This document shows positions 13,391-25,197 of a DNA stretch of 64,000 nt, piece by piece. Below the pieces are notes generated by a model, which saw only the letters and a program-made list of their open reading frames with translations, did not search any database and was not told the DNA's origin. Every line of letters begins with the position of its first letter. Within the stretch, counting starts at the first letter, position 1. Origin of the DNA: Pelecanus crispus (lineage: Eukaryota; Chordata; Aves; Pelecaniformes; Pelecanidae); assembly GCF_030463565.1 (NCBI RefSeq), contig NC_134644.1, positions 131,375,388 to 131,439,387 of the forward strand, written 5' to 3'. The position numbers and the translations under genes are program-made.

Positions 13391-13485
13391 TTACAAATAA
13401 TTTTATTGCTTTTGGTAATTTAATTATAACTTGATTAAAAATGAATAACATCAATACCAAAATATATTTATTAAATAAAAATAAA
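13391..13485 (+). repeat. Direct repeat, right copy (AT-rich)
   Basis: Counterpart of 12427-12520. The core 13410-13484 differs from the left copy by only a few bases. It may be an old local duplication later split by the LTR, or two copies of an unrecognised dispersed repeat. Confidence 0.8.
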
Positions 13486-14113
13486 TACATTGTCTTACTA
13501 GTGAAAGTTTCATTAAAATGAAGTAGTACGGTTTTGTTTATGTATAATTTTTAATCAATATTACTGTGTGTAGAAGAATTTATGTTGACAACATTTGAGG
13601 CTTCATTTAGATAGAGGAAAAGATTGATAGATGGACATTTGCTGGTGATAACATCTAATATGATTTGATTATTTTTGAAGGAGGTGGACATTGCCTTTCT
13701 ATTTTTTATTGAGCATATACTCAAAAGTCTTTATCCATCTAATGTCACTTTTTAGTACTATCTGAGATTAGAAATGGGCACTATGCCAAAAATACAATGC
13801 AGAAATACAGGTTGGATGTCTTCATAAAAAAAAATAAAATTATGTATCTAATTGGCTCAAAATTCAATATATGTATAAAGTCAGTCCTTTGGTAAAATAC
13901 TGGCCCTGCATGTGAAGAAGTTTAGAAGAATGTACTTCCAAATCAAAATAAAACTAAAGGGAAACAACAGTTCTGGGAATATACAATCAAGACACTAGAA
14001 AATGTCAATTTAATCCAAAGGATATAAAAGTAACGGAAGACATCTGAGTAGAGTGTGTGTGTGTATATCTGTGTATCTATATATACTTAGTTAGATATAA
14101 ACATGCATATGTC

Positions 14114-14176
14114 CCTGCTCACTGCAGGGGGGTTAGGTCCCTTCCAACCCAAAGCATTCTATGATTCTATGATATG
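14114..14176 (+). mobile_element. CR1 3'-end fragment
   Basis: Reads CCTGCTCACTGCAGGGGGG, then AGGTCCCTTCCAACCC, then a tail of ATTCTATG units. The same order occurs at the 3' end of the long CR1 at about 58650-58724. It is only the extreme 3' end of the element. Confidence 0.85.
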
Positions 14177-17100
14177 CAGAAATATATACTTATAACATTC
14201 GTATACAAGGGTAAGAGAGAATAAACGCAGAAGGGGGAAACTCGGTTATCCTGGAGGGCTACAGTAATAGAAGTGGTGACTGTCTTCAGGCTTAAAACTC
14301 AGTCTGGGCATCATGTGTTGATTTTAGGAACATGCATTCAGCTCCATTTTTTACATCTAGTACTGCGAGTATGACAGTTAAATCTAATTCAGTCATACCT
14401 GTATTTTCTCAGATCTTCTTGCTTGCACCTAGAGTTAACAAAAGTGAGTAAGCTAGACTCGTGCTGGGGATTTGGGCACAGTGATACAACACTGGAGGTG
14501 GTCGGCTTGTTTCCTTCGGGCATCCTCGGGTTTGAGTTAGATATCTTGGCTCCTGCATCCTGGGCACAAGCAGGGCCTTTAGATCGGGATCCATATTTGG
14601 TACTGTTTCCATGTCTGTCAAAGAAATGGGTATCTAAACCTAGGCTTAAACTTAGGGGTGTCTCGCCACTGGGCGTTTGTAGCTATGAAGTGTGTTGTAG
14701 AATTAGATGTTGTACGCAGATCGGTCTTTTCTTACACAAAACCTAGATAGGAGGAGGACTGTTGAACTAGTTCACTGTCTTGAAAACTGAGATATATGGA
14801 CTTAAATAGTTGCTCTAAATGAGGCAGTGAACTGGACCTCTGGAGGGTAAGAGAGCTCTTTTTAAACTACTAGCCAGAGGAATGAAGGACAGCAACAGCT
14901 TGCTGCCTGGGCTGTAAGAGGGGACGGCCAGGTTTCTTCAGGCAAGATGGGCAAAGCAGCGACGAGCTGTGCATTGCACCAAAGCTAAGACACTAAGCAG
15001 CTTAGTGTTGTCAGAGCTGGAATGGTTGTACACGTGCCCAGCAGCAAAGCCGTACTGTTAGCAATTCAGGAGCCTCAGGAGCCTGGGCGCCTACAGGAGT
15101 AGGCAGCAGATCAGAGCAAGTGTTTGAAGATGTAAATTTTGATCAAAGACTTTAAAGCATTTGTAGGAGGCAAAGCTGTGTAATATGTCTAAGCCTTGTC
15201 TTTTTCACTTCTTGGCCTCAATTTATGAACTGTCTCTAAACACCTCTGAACTCCTTCAAAGAAATAACACCAGACCCCAGCAAAGGGTTTTATGATGTCC
15301 TCCAGGAGGGACCAAAAGACTTGTCCCTCATAGGCACTTATGCTGCTGGAGCTTCCTGAGATTTCTTTAGTTTATGCTTCACAATGTCTCTATGAAATAG
15401 AGGTCATTGCACAGAATTTCAGATAGACAAACTGAGGCACATGGGGTTAAATTTCAAGGTAAGCTGATAACAGCTGGCCAGGGAACTCATGTGCTGCCTG
15501 TTTAATCCTTTTCTTTGACCATGCTCTTTGGGAGATGCAAAGAATTATAGTTATAAATTAACAGATTAGTAAGAAGTACAAGGAAGTTAAGAGTATAGAA
15601 AAAGAATGTGTAACAACTCTAGCTGTCTTAATGAGTGAAATTTTCAGTAAAACATTAAAGTCCACATAGGAGTTTTCTAACCAATACAGGAAGAAGTCAT
15701 CTTTAATAAACTGACAGCACCAATTAGATCTGCAGTTAGTCGTAACATAACTGTTTTTTACAAATCATTGTGTATTAAGGTCAGCACAGGAGGCTGCATT
15801 ATTAATATGGTGAAACGGCTGGGAGGGTCATGAAGGCAAATATTCAGGGGAAAAAAGAAATTTTTGAAATGTTGTAGGAGAAGAAAACTAGGGATAGGGA
15901 AAAATTTCTAGTCACTCTTTTTTCCAGTTTAAAGAATTTGAGACACTCTGTAAGCATTCACACATCATTACAATGAATTATGTAGATGTAATACAAACAA
16001 AGCAAAATGCAGTCTAGGATGGCTCTTTTTTCAGATGCCCATACTCAGAAAAAACGAAAATATGGCTGACCCTTCCCTTCAGTTAGTATATCTTACAGAA
16101 CAGAGGGTAAGTGTAGATGGTTAAATACACCTGAGGCAAGAAAATAAGGAAAACTAAGCTAAGAATGATTATGCATTTAACTCTGAAATAAGCTGTACAC
16201 TCCAGAATGAAATTCTAACCCACTTAAAGATGATGGGTCAATCTGTATTTCTGCCAGGCCAGAAATTTCCCACAGGAAGCTATCTTCTGAACACACACAG
16301 GCACTCAGATTTGAGTTAAATTTAGTGGTGGTCAAAAACCAGAACAGCTCAAACAGGAGTTTTGCAGTCCATCTAACCATCCAGGGAGAGCTCTCTTAAA
16401 AGCAGGGTTTTGTTTTGTTTTCCTCCCCAGAGGCATACTTTTTCTTTTTTTTCTCATTCTGCACCCCCAGCTGTTGGTTATCAAATCTATGTTGGAGAAT
16501 TTAATGAATAAAAGTCTGTGGGGATTAACTTGATAAGAAGTTCATGTATATCAAACACTAAAATGCTGTTGTAATGCAGTGGCTAAAAATCTTATCAGTA
16601 GTAACATATTAATAGTGGCACATTTTTTGGAAGGCTTTACTGGAAAGGATGTAAACAGGCTGGGCACACTGAAGGGAACTTGACCCAGGCCCCTGCTTCT
16701 AATGTGATAATTTCCTTTTTAGCTTGATAGCAGTTTCCTAGTTCCATTCCTTACTGAGCAGTCCAATTAAAAAAAAAAAAAAGCAGAGTTATAAGAGGTT
16801 GAAGGGACTTGGAAATATAAGGCACATTATCAGCATTTTCTTGGGGCATGAGGTCAACAGTAATAGTTTAACTGGTGTAGCAACTGCCGATTTTAAAGAA
16901 ATGACTCACGCTTGAATGATAAAAATACTCAAGTGTTAACTGTTGTTCCATATGTCTCCGACTTAAACAAAGGGTGTCATTCAAGAGCCATAGGATTGCC
17001 AGGCAGGGAGGGCCACACTGCACACAGTTCTGACCCTGCTCTGACTCAGGATAATGCTGCAGAAAAGGCTGCTTATGTTTCTCAACCTGGGACGCTGATT

Positions 17101-20100
17101 ATCTGCCAAGGAAAAAAGAATATATCAGCAAACATGATAATGTAATTGCTAACATATTTTTTCTTTCTTGGGCATCAGTTGCTGGATATGATGCTGATCT
17201 TGAGAAACACTGAAGACTTGTAGAACGAGGTGGAAAGTGTTGGGTCAGTTACTAAAGCAAAGTCCACAGAAAAGGAGGAGTAATTAGTCAAAATCAGAAA
17301 GAGTAATGATAAAAATATTTTTTACAACTATTTTGATGCTGTACTTTTCTGGGCTGTTACAAAGAATTTTGGAGTCAGTTAGAAACTTTCTCTTGACTTT
17401 GAAAACTTCCACTTGAGCTTTGGTTCAGCCCAGGGGCTGCAGGCCAAGTATTTACTTAGGGTGCTTGACCTAGGCCTTTTGCTATATGGAATGGTGTTTC
17501 AGGCTAACTGAAGGCACTGGACCTTCAACTGGCCATCTCTATGCTCCTGTCTTCCTAGAGGACACCCTTTGGAATCAAGAGGAAAATTGCCACTGATGCC
17601 TGTGGTCATTAGAGTAGCTCCTTTGTACGTATCTATCACTGAGTTCACAAAGAGCCAAACGTGAGCTTTTCTCTTTTCTCTTCTTTTCCATGAGAGACAA
17701 GAACTGAAGTTTGTGACTGCCTCACAGTGATATGGTCATAATTTCAGTTATTGACCAGTCAATAACCCTTACAAAAAAACAGGACAAAGAGGGATATCGA
17801 GTACAGGTTAAATGTAATGTTTAGTATCAGAACTGAGAACTGAAGGTGTTCTGGAGATAATCAGGCATGTAATCCAAAAGTGAGAATGACAGCAACCCAG
17901 AAAATTGTAATCTTGCTTGCAAATATGTTTTCTCATGTGGCCTGATTTTGCCTTCTTGAATTTTCTGGACTAATTTTATATTCCCCAAATTTTCTTTGCC
18001 AATGGTTTATATTAAAAGCACAACTGTTCTCCAAATATTAAGGCTAATTTCTTATCACATAATTTTAGTAGTTCCATGGATGTCAGTCAAACTGCCCACA
18101 TGAGTGGATGAAAGCGTTTTTGTGTCAATATTGATCGCTATAGGACTGTGATAATTTTTTATGGCTTGTTTGCTTTGAGTCTGAATTAAACATAATTCTT
18201 ATTGATACTATTTTTACTATTAAATTGTCAATTTCGTCTATCTTTTCAGAATATATGGAGTGTTTGTAGTACAAGAAGGAATGCAATGGAGCTTTTAAGT
18301 TACATATGTCTGGACAGAAGCTTTGTAAGCTTTTTGAAGTCTTAGAGAATTAAGGGGCATTGACACCATCAAATGGTGACACTTGTTTATCATCTTCACC
18401 ACGTCCCAGAAGTATTATCTCTTGGGTCTCAAATTCTAGCGGTACATGGAAGCTACTGATGGATTAGCTGAAAGTGGCTTTGCATGCACTAGAAAGCTAA
18501 TGAGTGTAGCAATGATATTTTAAATCCTGCACTTAAAAGAAAACCAACTCTATAAAAAATCCTGTATAAGTGGTTAAGTTATAAGACATCAGAACAACAC
18601 ATAGAATTTGCACTTGTTATCTTCTGAACAAGTGTAAACAACAGAATACTCACTGGAATATAAGCAGTACATTAGCTAAGATAGATTAAGGGCCTAAATA
18701 ATTACATTAACATAATATTTAAGAAAGCAATATTTATAGCAAAATATCTGTGAAAGTTTGTCATTTAATGTTTGTACCTATGCATCTTATGAAAGCTGAA
18801 CTGGAGCGGTATTTTAAAACTTCTATAAATGCTGAATTCTCTACCAAGGAAAATAGTTAAAAACTCATTACAGCATGGAGTGGTAGTGTCTACTGAGTCG
18901 TGTTTTTGCTGCTATTCTACACAGCTAGTTTTGAGAGCTTGCTGTAATCCTGATTAAGCAAAGAAGCTCCAAATCAGATTATACATCTGGTAGCAATTAA
19001 GTGGAACAGTTACCATCTGGGGACATAGTATTTCCACTGGAAAAAGAAAAAAACCCCACATTCTGAGGTATAGTTAAGCTACTGTTAGATATAATCCTCC
19101 TGTCTCTTCATAAACTATATTCACACACTGTATAATCATTGGATTGCCCTTTTTCCAACAAGTTGAAATGAAGAATGCCTCATGGATGACAAAACTCCTT
19201 CAGACTGTCATGTTTTATTGAGTGTTGTGAAAGAAACTGTGGAACTATTTTCATTGTGGTTATCTGAATAGAGAAAATATGGGAGAATCTTTAGCACAAA
19301 GACGATCATCTTGATCAAATGATTGAACAAAAGCAAGAATTAATGCCAGAAGATAGTTAATAAATAGTGTCAGAAGGTGAGGGGTAGAAGCTCCATTTTA
19401 ACATATTTAAAATTTATATCACTAAAGAACTTAGTTTGGAGGATAACCCTACACTGATAAGAAGACAGATGACCTACGTTCCCCACCCACATTTTTATTT
19501 TATGTGGTTCTGTGAGTCTCTTGAGCAATCTAAGTGAACAGAAAATTATATAAATGAAATATTTAAAAGGTAGACAGAGTTTAAGAATAATATAAGAGGA
19601 CTTGCTGAATGAGATGTTAGATACTCTGCTCTGAACAATGGCTACCTGAGGTGAACCTGGTCTGGTGATTAACATGACCTGAGATTAAGCAAATGGATTA
19701 TGATGTGTTTCCTAGCTGAGCGCACTTGGAATAAGGCTAAGGATGTTCAAGTCGTATGGCATAGACAATCACAAGTACAATTTATGAATCTCTGAAAACA
19801 AGCTAACTACTCTTTTATTTACATAGGATATAACTGTGGGTGAGTATGATGAAATTATATGCGATACTTACCAGATATATAATGTTAGCCATATTATTAT
19901 ATATTTAGAATAAAGTGTTCCACTTAGTGTCTTTATAAAATCTAGCAGCTTTGTGCAGGTTTGAATGAATGGTTTTGTTTATGAGATTGCAGGCAAAGGG
20001 ATTCAATTCTGCACTCAGTTTGATTTTCCTGCAGAATAAAATTCTTAACATTGTAATTGCCAAAATATCTTAATAGACATTCTGTATCATGTAATATCAG

Positions 20101-21417
20101 CTATTTCTTAATTTTAGAATAAAATCATTTAAGTATGAAAATTGATACTATGTTTAAGATGAAATGAAGCTATTGCAGTGTGATCAGCAGTAGTGTGAAA
20201 TAGTAACTTCTACAATATGTTGATTATTCATTTGTTGAAATATTTGCTATTTGTAAGATGGAATTATAAGGTATCTGAAAGATGCATAAACAATTTCCAC
20301 TATTAAAATTAATACTAGAGAGTATTAATACGTTGTGTGCTATACAACCATCAGTCCTTTCATACATGGTGTGCTATGCAACTACCAGTTCTTTGCCAAA
20401 ACTATCTGTTTTATCATTCGTTTTATGTTGTCCTAAGGAAAACTTCTTAGTTACTTTTGTGAATTCAAATTATTTCATGTTTATAATGAAAATTGTCTTT
20501 TTTCTTTATATGTGTATTCTCTCTTTGTTTTGGATTTCATTACTTCCACAGTGTCAAGACTCTGTCTAATAATTATCTTTATGTAAAATGCATTGTTTTT
20601 CTCTTCCAAATGTTGGTGCTTACATAACTGAATGTTTTACACAAATACAAATATTTAGAACAACTTCTGAGAGGCTAATTCAAAACTGATTATTATCACT
20701 AGTCTCATGAGAAAATCCACCTATTTTGTCTCCTGTAAGAGTGAATAATCATACAGTTAGATGAAATTCCACTACATTTTCATAAAGGGTGAGAAGTCAT
20801 AGTACAGAGTAGCTGAGGAGCTATGTCTGTTCATTTCTGTCTCTGGCTGTTATTGATGATGACTTAACAGTTTTCTCCCCTTCCTCAGAGATCCTGGACT
20901 GGACTCTGTTAGTGAGCTCAAGTCTTCTTGGCCAGTGAAATGGGGTAACGCAACATTTAGTTCACTCAAGAACTTTACTATTGTCACTGCTACTTTCATT
21001 GGAGTAGAACATTTGCTCTGCAGACAGAGTAGGGAAGTTTGTGTTGCAGCTAGCAACAAAAATGCCCTTACGGATTTCCTCTAGGAATATCAGTATAAAC
21101 AGAATGACTCATGAAGCATAGAATGGCTGGTTCAAATTGTGTCCCCAGTCCTAACTCACCTGTCAACTTCTTAGTTTAGAAGTGTAATGAAAGTTTAGGC
21201 AGCTAATGAATATATCTGTCAAAAAAATATAAGCACCTATAGCTCTCATGGTTTCAGTTGAAGTGGAGCTCCTCCCTGCCACAGAAAGTAAGCCATTTCA
21301 CTAGCCATCATGGACTGGGCTGTATAAGTTGCTGCAGCCAAGCTTGAAAATTTCTTCCTGCATATTCCTTAATTAAATACTTGCAGGGTTTTTTGGGGGC
21401 TTTTTTTTTTGGTTTGG

Positions 21418-21444
<27 letters not shown>
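21418..21444. repeat. Poly-T tract (27 T)
   Basis: A homopolymer run preceded by T-rich sequence with GG interruptions. No element attached to it was recognised. Confidence 0.9.
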
Positions 21445-21448
<4 letters not shown>

Positions 21449-23019
21449 GGAATTGTGATTACCTAAATCAATCTTTGTGTACATCATTCTAGTGCAGACC
21501 TGTTTGGTTATTTTCAATTTTAGCACTTAGAATGAGTACAATTCACAGCATAAATAATGTATTAAAAGGAGACATTTCTTCCTGTGCTCCGATCATTGTT
21601 CAAAATAACAAACATTTAAAAAATTATTAACTCTTAGTGAAGGCAAAACAGTCAAGCTGAAAACAATGCATTATTGGAAAAGCTGTAAGAACACAGTAAG
21701 ATAAAATCTTGTCAAATCTGACCTTATTTGAACCTTGACTGTCTTGAAAAATAGCAACATTTTCTTATCAGTTTCAGAACTGATGTATGTAGTAGTAAAA
21801 TAGTTAAAATATTGTTCTCTGTAGCCTCATTAAGAAAAATATGTAGTAGCCAGAAGAGATTGTTCCATTATTCAATATGGCAGCTACATCAAGATGACAT
21901 TGTCAAAGAATTTAATTTATATTATTTGATGACAAACATATTCCCTGAGACTGCTATACAGCTTTTCAGTAAAACTCTACTAAACTGCTTCTTTGAGGCT
22001 GATTAGTTGACTAGCCATTTCTACCTTGTGTTCCAGTCAAAGCAAGCCAGTCATTAAGATACAGCAATTTTATTCATTTAAAGGGTTGTCATTACAGTAT
22101 CTGTATGTAGGTTGGATTGAAATGGAAAGATTGTAGTGACAGTGCTCTATTTTCAAGCATGAAGGTTATCGACATAGTTGTCAGAAATAACCTGTTGTTT
22201 AAAAGGCCAGTATTTAAATGTTCCAATTTAAAGGCTACTTCTACTGAAGAATACCTGAATTCTTTGTGTCTTTATAAAGGATTTAAAAACTTTTCTCTTA
22301 CTAAAAAATTTCTTATTTGATCAGTAGATTTTCCCTCAGTATAAATGCAAGTATTGTGGTGCTTTATGTATCACACAATATAAAACTTACAATAGAAAAG
22401 CAAATGATCTGTCAATTTATGATGCAACTTAACTCTAAAACATTTTTGCGGCCTTATTCTGGTATAATTTATGGTGTAGTAAATCAGGAGCCTTTTCTCT
22501 GACTCCAGTGGATTTGCCCTGGTATAAAACTAGTATATGAGATCAGAATGAGTTGTATTGTCTTTCAGTTTTGTTATTTTGGACTGAATATGGCTCATGC
22601 CTAGGCACAAATTGCTCCCTCCTAATAAGGATTTTGCTAATATCTTAAATATGAAATGTTGTCATTAGCTTCATCCTCAAGAAAGAAAACATCTAATTAT
22701 CATTCTGGACTGACAAAGTGCCTTCTTCTAAGGAAAGGTCTCCTGTACCAAAATGCTAAGAGATTTGGAATTACATTGGAGAGTTTTGGGAATATTTGCA
22801 AGTAGAGCTATGCTAACTTAATCCGACAGTACTGGAGCCTTTGTGGAATTCATAGATAACAGCTTGGATCCATGTAAATCCAATGATTTTTGGCACAACT
22901 TGCTGCTGTTGGTTTCTTATAAATTCTCTTTCTGCGCCTTTCAAAATGAAGACCATATTATTACTAGTCATAAGAAAAGTTTCACATCCATCTCCTCTTT
23001 CTTCCAGATTGCTGTCAAA

Positions 23020-23658
23020 ATGAGTGAAACACCTTCAACTAGTTACTCGGTGAATCAGCCAAACTCCTCTGAGAGTGAACAGAGTTTATCCACGCGCCCT
23101 TTCAATGTTACTGAACCTGTAGTGGCAAAACGGATCTGTTTCTATAAAAGTGGAGATCCTCAGTTTAATGGCATTAAAATGGTCATTAATAACCGGTCTT
23201 ACAAAACATTTGATGCCTTGCTGGATAGTTTATCCAAACGGGTCCCATTACCTTTTGGAGTAAGGAATATTAGTACACCGAAAGGGAGACACAACATCAC
23301 CAATTTGGAGGATCTTGAAGATGGAAAATCTTATATTTGCTCCCATCAGAGGAAAATGAAGCCCATCAACCTGGAACAGGCTAGCAAAAAGCCTCTGCCC
23401 TGGCAGATCAGTAGGCCTGTCAGTGCTCGTCGTCGAGCTGTGCAATTAGCAAGGGAGAATGAAGATGGATTTGGCCATCGAGAAAGCAAAATAACAACTC
23501 CTAAAAAGATGCTTGTTTTCAAAAATGGGGATGTAAGGCTCAGGCGTACCATAGTTCTGGGAAAGAAAAATACACAAACCTTTGAGGCCTTTCTGGATTA
23601 TATGAGTGAGTTAATGCAATATCCAGTCGTGAAACTATATACCACTGATGGCAGAAAG
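23020..23658 (+). CDS. RP1: RP1, coding exon 2: start codon, DCX1 and most of DCX2
   Basis: RP1 is a photoreceptor protein of the doublecortin family that binds microtubules of the outer-segment axoneme. In humans its truncation causes retinitis pigmentosa (known biology). The exon opens after the acceptor TTTCTTCCAG at 23007. The ATG at 23020 has A at -3 and begins MSETPSTSYS, close to the mammalian RP1 start, so the open frame upstream of it is intron. It encodes residues 1-213. The first doublecortin domain is at about 37-117 (KRICFYKSGDPQFNG, VPLPFGVRNISTPKGRH, LEDLEDGKSYICS). The second starts at about 162 (KKMLVFKNGDVRLRR, FEAFLDYMSELMQYPVVKLY). The donor is AAG/GTGAGA and the exon ends in phase 0. 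With exons 3 and 4 the protein is 2152 residues. Confidence 0.96.
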
Positions 23659-25025
23659 GTGAGAATAAAGATGAGTACTGACAGTTTTTCTATGATTGCT
23701 TCTAGATTGTTTTTAATTAAAAAGGTGATTTTGTCAGTTCTAAGCTTGGAACACTGGCCTGGTGTAAGATCTGATGTGCTGAATTTCAGCTGTTTCCTTT
23801 CTATGCCTTTTCCCCTTCAGAAAGGCTACTAGCTTGAAGGAAATATACTGGAATCTTGCAATCAGAGAGAAGTAAGTGAGGACATTTTACTTTAAGTCAT
23901 AATGAAAAAACTGTTTTCTTTTTCTTACTCAGGCCTCTTTCAGGCAAGCTCTCAATTCTATATTTTTACACATTTACACAGAAACTTCCTTTAGTCTTAA
24001 TGCTGTTTATCTGAGATTTTTAAAGTTTTAAAAATATGATAAATAACATCTAATAGCCACACATATTTTGTCATTACACAAATGCAGAGTGGTTTGCCAT
24101 TAATGACTTGGAACTATGACACCTGATTGTCTATTATAGTTTTCAAACCATGGACCAGGTTCTGCACCTCTAAACCCAGATGATGCAGCACTAATAATCC
24201 TGATTTTCATTTTACATGCTGTTTTATATAATTTTATCTCACTTAGTGTTTTATCTGTGTGTTGTTTAACCATAGAAAAGCACTTGTGATTGTACCTAAT
24301 AGGTATATAGAAAGAGCATTCCATGCAGAGCTGCAAGAGTTCAGGGGAAATACTGTGTTTACCCTCCATTTGGTGAAATTCTGTATTAGGTTGGGAAACT
24401 GTCCATATCACCTATAAGTCAGTGAAATGCAGTTTGTAAGCCTTACCTTGCAATATATTTTGGAACATAAATTAAAAACTTGGCTCTGAGCATCTCGATC
24501 CAGTCAGGCCTGCTTTGAGCAGAGGGTTAGACTACATGACCTCCAGAGGTCTTTTCCAATGTATATTGTTCTGTGATTGTGTCCTATTCTGCTGTGGCAA
24601 TACAGGTCAAGTACTTGTGTTGTATTCTAAATTTCCCCTTTCTTCCTCCAAATACATGTTCATATGTATACCTACCTCCAAATGCATATTCTTATTTCAT
24701 GGGTATCAACAGTCACTGTGCAACAATGAAATAAAAGTACATATGCAAACACTTAAATTATAAGAAAATTTTGATCTGGATCCAAGTTGCTTCTTGAAGT
24801 CTTTTTTTAATATATTTATATAACAAGACATACCCTCACAGAGATAGGAATTGCCTTAAAGGAATTGAAAAATTAATTCCATGCTGTGATACATATTTAA
24901 TAGCCTGCTGCAAACTAATGTAGAGACTAAGAAGTGAAGATATTAAAGCATGAAAGGGATAAATCTCTTACATTATTTTTGTGGTTACTAAGGCAGAGAT
25001 TTTAATGTTACTTTTTTTTTTCCAG
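23659..25025 (+). other. RP1 intron 2
   Basis: Starts GTGAGA and ends TTTTTTTTTTCCAG. It contains a CR1 3' fragment (24486-24576). Nothing else recognised. Confidence 0.85.
24486..24576 (+). mobile_element. CR1 3'-end fragment
   Basis: Contains GGTTAGACTACATGACCTCC, AGAGGTCTTTTCCAATG and TTCTGTGATTGTG, the order of the CR1 3' terminus. Short and diverged. Confidence 0.75.
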
Positions 25026-25197
25026 GTTCCTAATCTTCAGGCCCTGATATTGTGCTCTGGAGCTGTAGTCGCAGCAGGGAGAGAGCCTTTTAAACGAAGC
25101 AATTATGATTCTCTTGGGTATTCACGGCCTGCTAAATTGCTTGGAATTGCAAATCGTGTGTACCCAAAAGCAAACGCCAAGTCAGAAAGTGAAAATA
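25026..25197 (+). CDS. RP1: RP1, coding exon 3: end of DCX2
   Basis: 172 nt, the size I recall for human RP1 exon 3. It lies between a strong acceptor (poly-T then CCAG) and the donor ATA/GTAAGT. It encodes [20 protein letters not shown] and on to NAKSESEN, residues 214-270, closing the second doublecortin domain at about residue 240; these are hallmark RP1 sequences. It leaves one base (A) of a split codon (phase 1). Exon 4 supplies CG to give Thr, and the PLAT exon at 41621 supplies CT, also giving Thr. This is therefore the likely branching point between the classic and the extended transcripts. Confidence 0.95.

Larger units (their letters stand above)
13486..23007. other. DNA upstream of RP1 coding exons; RP1 exon 1 not identified
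   Basis: The non-coding first exon, promoter and first intron of RP1 probably lie here or further upstream, but I could not point to them from sequence. Recognised contents are a small CR1 tail at about 14114-14176 and a poly-T tract at 21418-21444. Frames such as 20282-20569 and 14423-14746 match nothing known. Confidence 0.5.

Noticed and set aside
22819..22824. TAATCC, a CRX/OTX-type photoreceptor motif upstream of RP1 exon 2
   Set aside because: A 6-base match is expected by chance many times in 64 kb, and the RP1 promoter was not located.
22843..23019. Open frame in line with RP1 exon 2, extending it upstream
   Set aside because: It has no ATG of its own (it begins at GTG), is crossed by the acceptor TTTCTTCCAG at 23007, and the ATG at 23020 matches the mammalian RP1 start.
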